Positions 63,334 to 64,000 of a DNA stretch of 64,000 nucleotides are shown here, piece after piece. Each line of letters starts with the position of its first letter. Position 1 is the stretch's first letter. Position numbers and translations under genes: made by a program. Source of the DNA: Rhodothermaceae bacterium Tc-Br11_B2g6_7 (lineage in GTDB: Bacteria > Bacteroidota > Rhodothermia > Rhodothermales > Salinibacteraceae); the NCBI GenBank assembly GCA_001564055.1, contig LKNB01000001.1, positions 62,001 through 126,000 on the forward strand, given 5' to 3'. The notes beneath the pieces were generated by a model. The model ran no database searches and was not told the DNA's origin. It saw nothing but the letters and a program-made list of their open reading frames with translations.

Positions 63334-64000
63334 ATGACACCGATGACTCGGACGGGTGTGGCTGTTTCGCTCGGTAGCGTGGCAGGCATCGCCTGGTTGC
63401 TGCACCATCCAGAGCTCTGGAGTGCCGAGCGGGTGTACCTGCTGACCACGCTGTGCGCTACCGGGACGATAGGGTCGGTACTGCTATGGCGGGCGGAGGC
63501 GCTCAGTCTGCGGATGGTTCTGTTGGGAGCGCTGCTGTTTCGCGTGGCCCTGCTACCAGTTGCGCCGCTTCTATCAGATGACGTCTTCCGGTACTTGTGG
63601 GACGGCCTCTTGCAATGGGAGGGCATCAATCCATACGCCCATCGTCCGGCCGATAGCGCCCTGGAGGCGTATCACGGCACCGTCCTATTTGAGGAGATGA
63701 ACTCGCCCGAGTTCTACTCCGTCTATCCGCCGCTTTCGCAGGTTTTCTTTGCGCTGGCCGCCGCTTTCTACGAATCCGGTTTTGCGGTTGCCTATGGCGT
63801 GCTCAAGAGTAGTTTTATAGCCGTCGAGATGGGTGGTGTCTGGGCACTTAGCCGTATGGTCTCCCCCCAGGCTACCGTCCTGTACGCCTGGAATCCGCTG
63901 GTAGTGATCGAAGTCGCGGGGCAGGCACATACGGAGGCGGTAATGGTGGGGCTGTTGCTGCTGGCGCTGTGGGCGGTGCATCAGCGATGGCTCCGCACCG
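63334..64000 (+). CDS. Polytopic GT-C-type glycosyl/mannosyltransferase, 3'-truncated by window end
   Basis: Manual translation: MTPMTRTGVAVSLGSVAGIAWLL...LLSDDVFRYLWDGLLQWEGINPYAHRPAD...; multiple TM segments; no stop before window end. Confidence 0.75.
   Translation, partial: MTPMTRTGVAVSLGSVAGIAWLLHHPELWSAERVYLLTTLCATGTIGSVLLWRAEALSLRMVLLGALLFRVALLPVAPLLSDDVFRYLWDGLLQWEGINPYAHRPADSALEAYHGTVLFEEMNSPEFYSVYPPLSQVFFALAAAFYESGFAVAYGVLKSSFIAVEMGGVWALSRMVSPQATVLYAWNPLVVIEVAGQAHTEAVMVGLLLLALWAVHQRWLRT

Overview
64-kb, GC-rich window, almost entirely protein-coding. Gene content and acidic proteins suggest a halophilic Rhodothermota/Bacteroidota-type bacterium (Salinibacter-like; inference only). 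It reads mostly as core-genome sequence: partial dapF; a PpiC-type foldase; a FliA/WhiG-type sigma factor; an orphan NtrC-type sigma-54 activator; a possible FlgM-like anti-sigma; a frameshifted PilB/GspE ATPase; rplU-rpmA; ltaE-mtgA-greA; a SusC/SusD locus with small lipoproteins and a secreted amidohydrolase; mutA-mutB-meaB; cmk-rpsA; a PAS histidine kinase/NarL-type pair; a HemN-family gene; prfB with a canonical +1 programmed frameshift; rimP-nusA-infB-rbfA-truB-ribF-rpsO-pnp; scpA-scpB-rluB; guaB; an M24 peptidase; an RsbW-like ATPase; and a 3'-truncated GT-C transferase. I found no rRNA, CRISPR array, transposase, integrase or prophage, and recognised no tRNA. The best leads are the FliA-like sigma/NtrC/FlgM-like neighbourhood with no flagellar genes, the broken or recoded pilus ATPase, a 58-aa lipoprotein ORF missing from the supplied ORF track, and a few short tandem repeats in intergenic DNA. 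I see no clear evidence of a wholly new defence or mobile system here.
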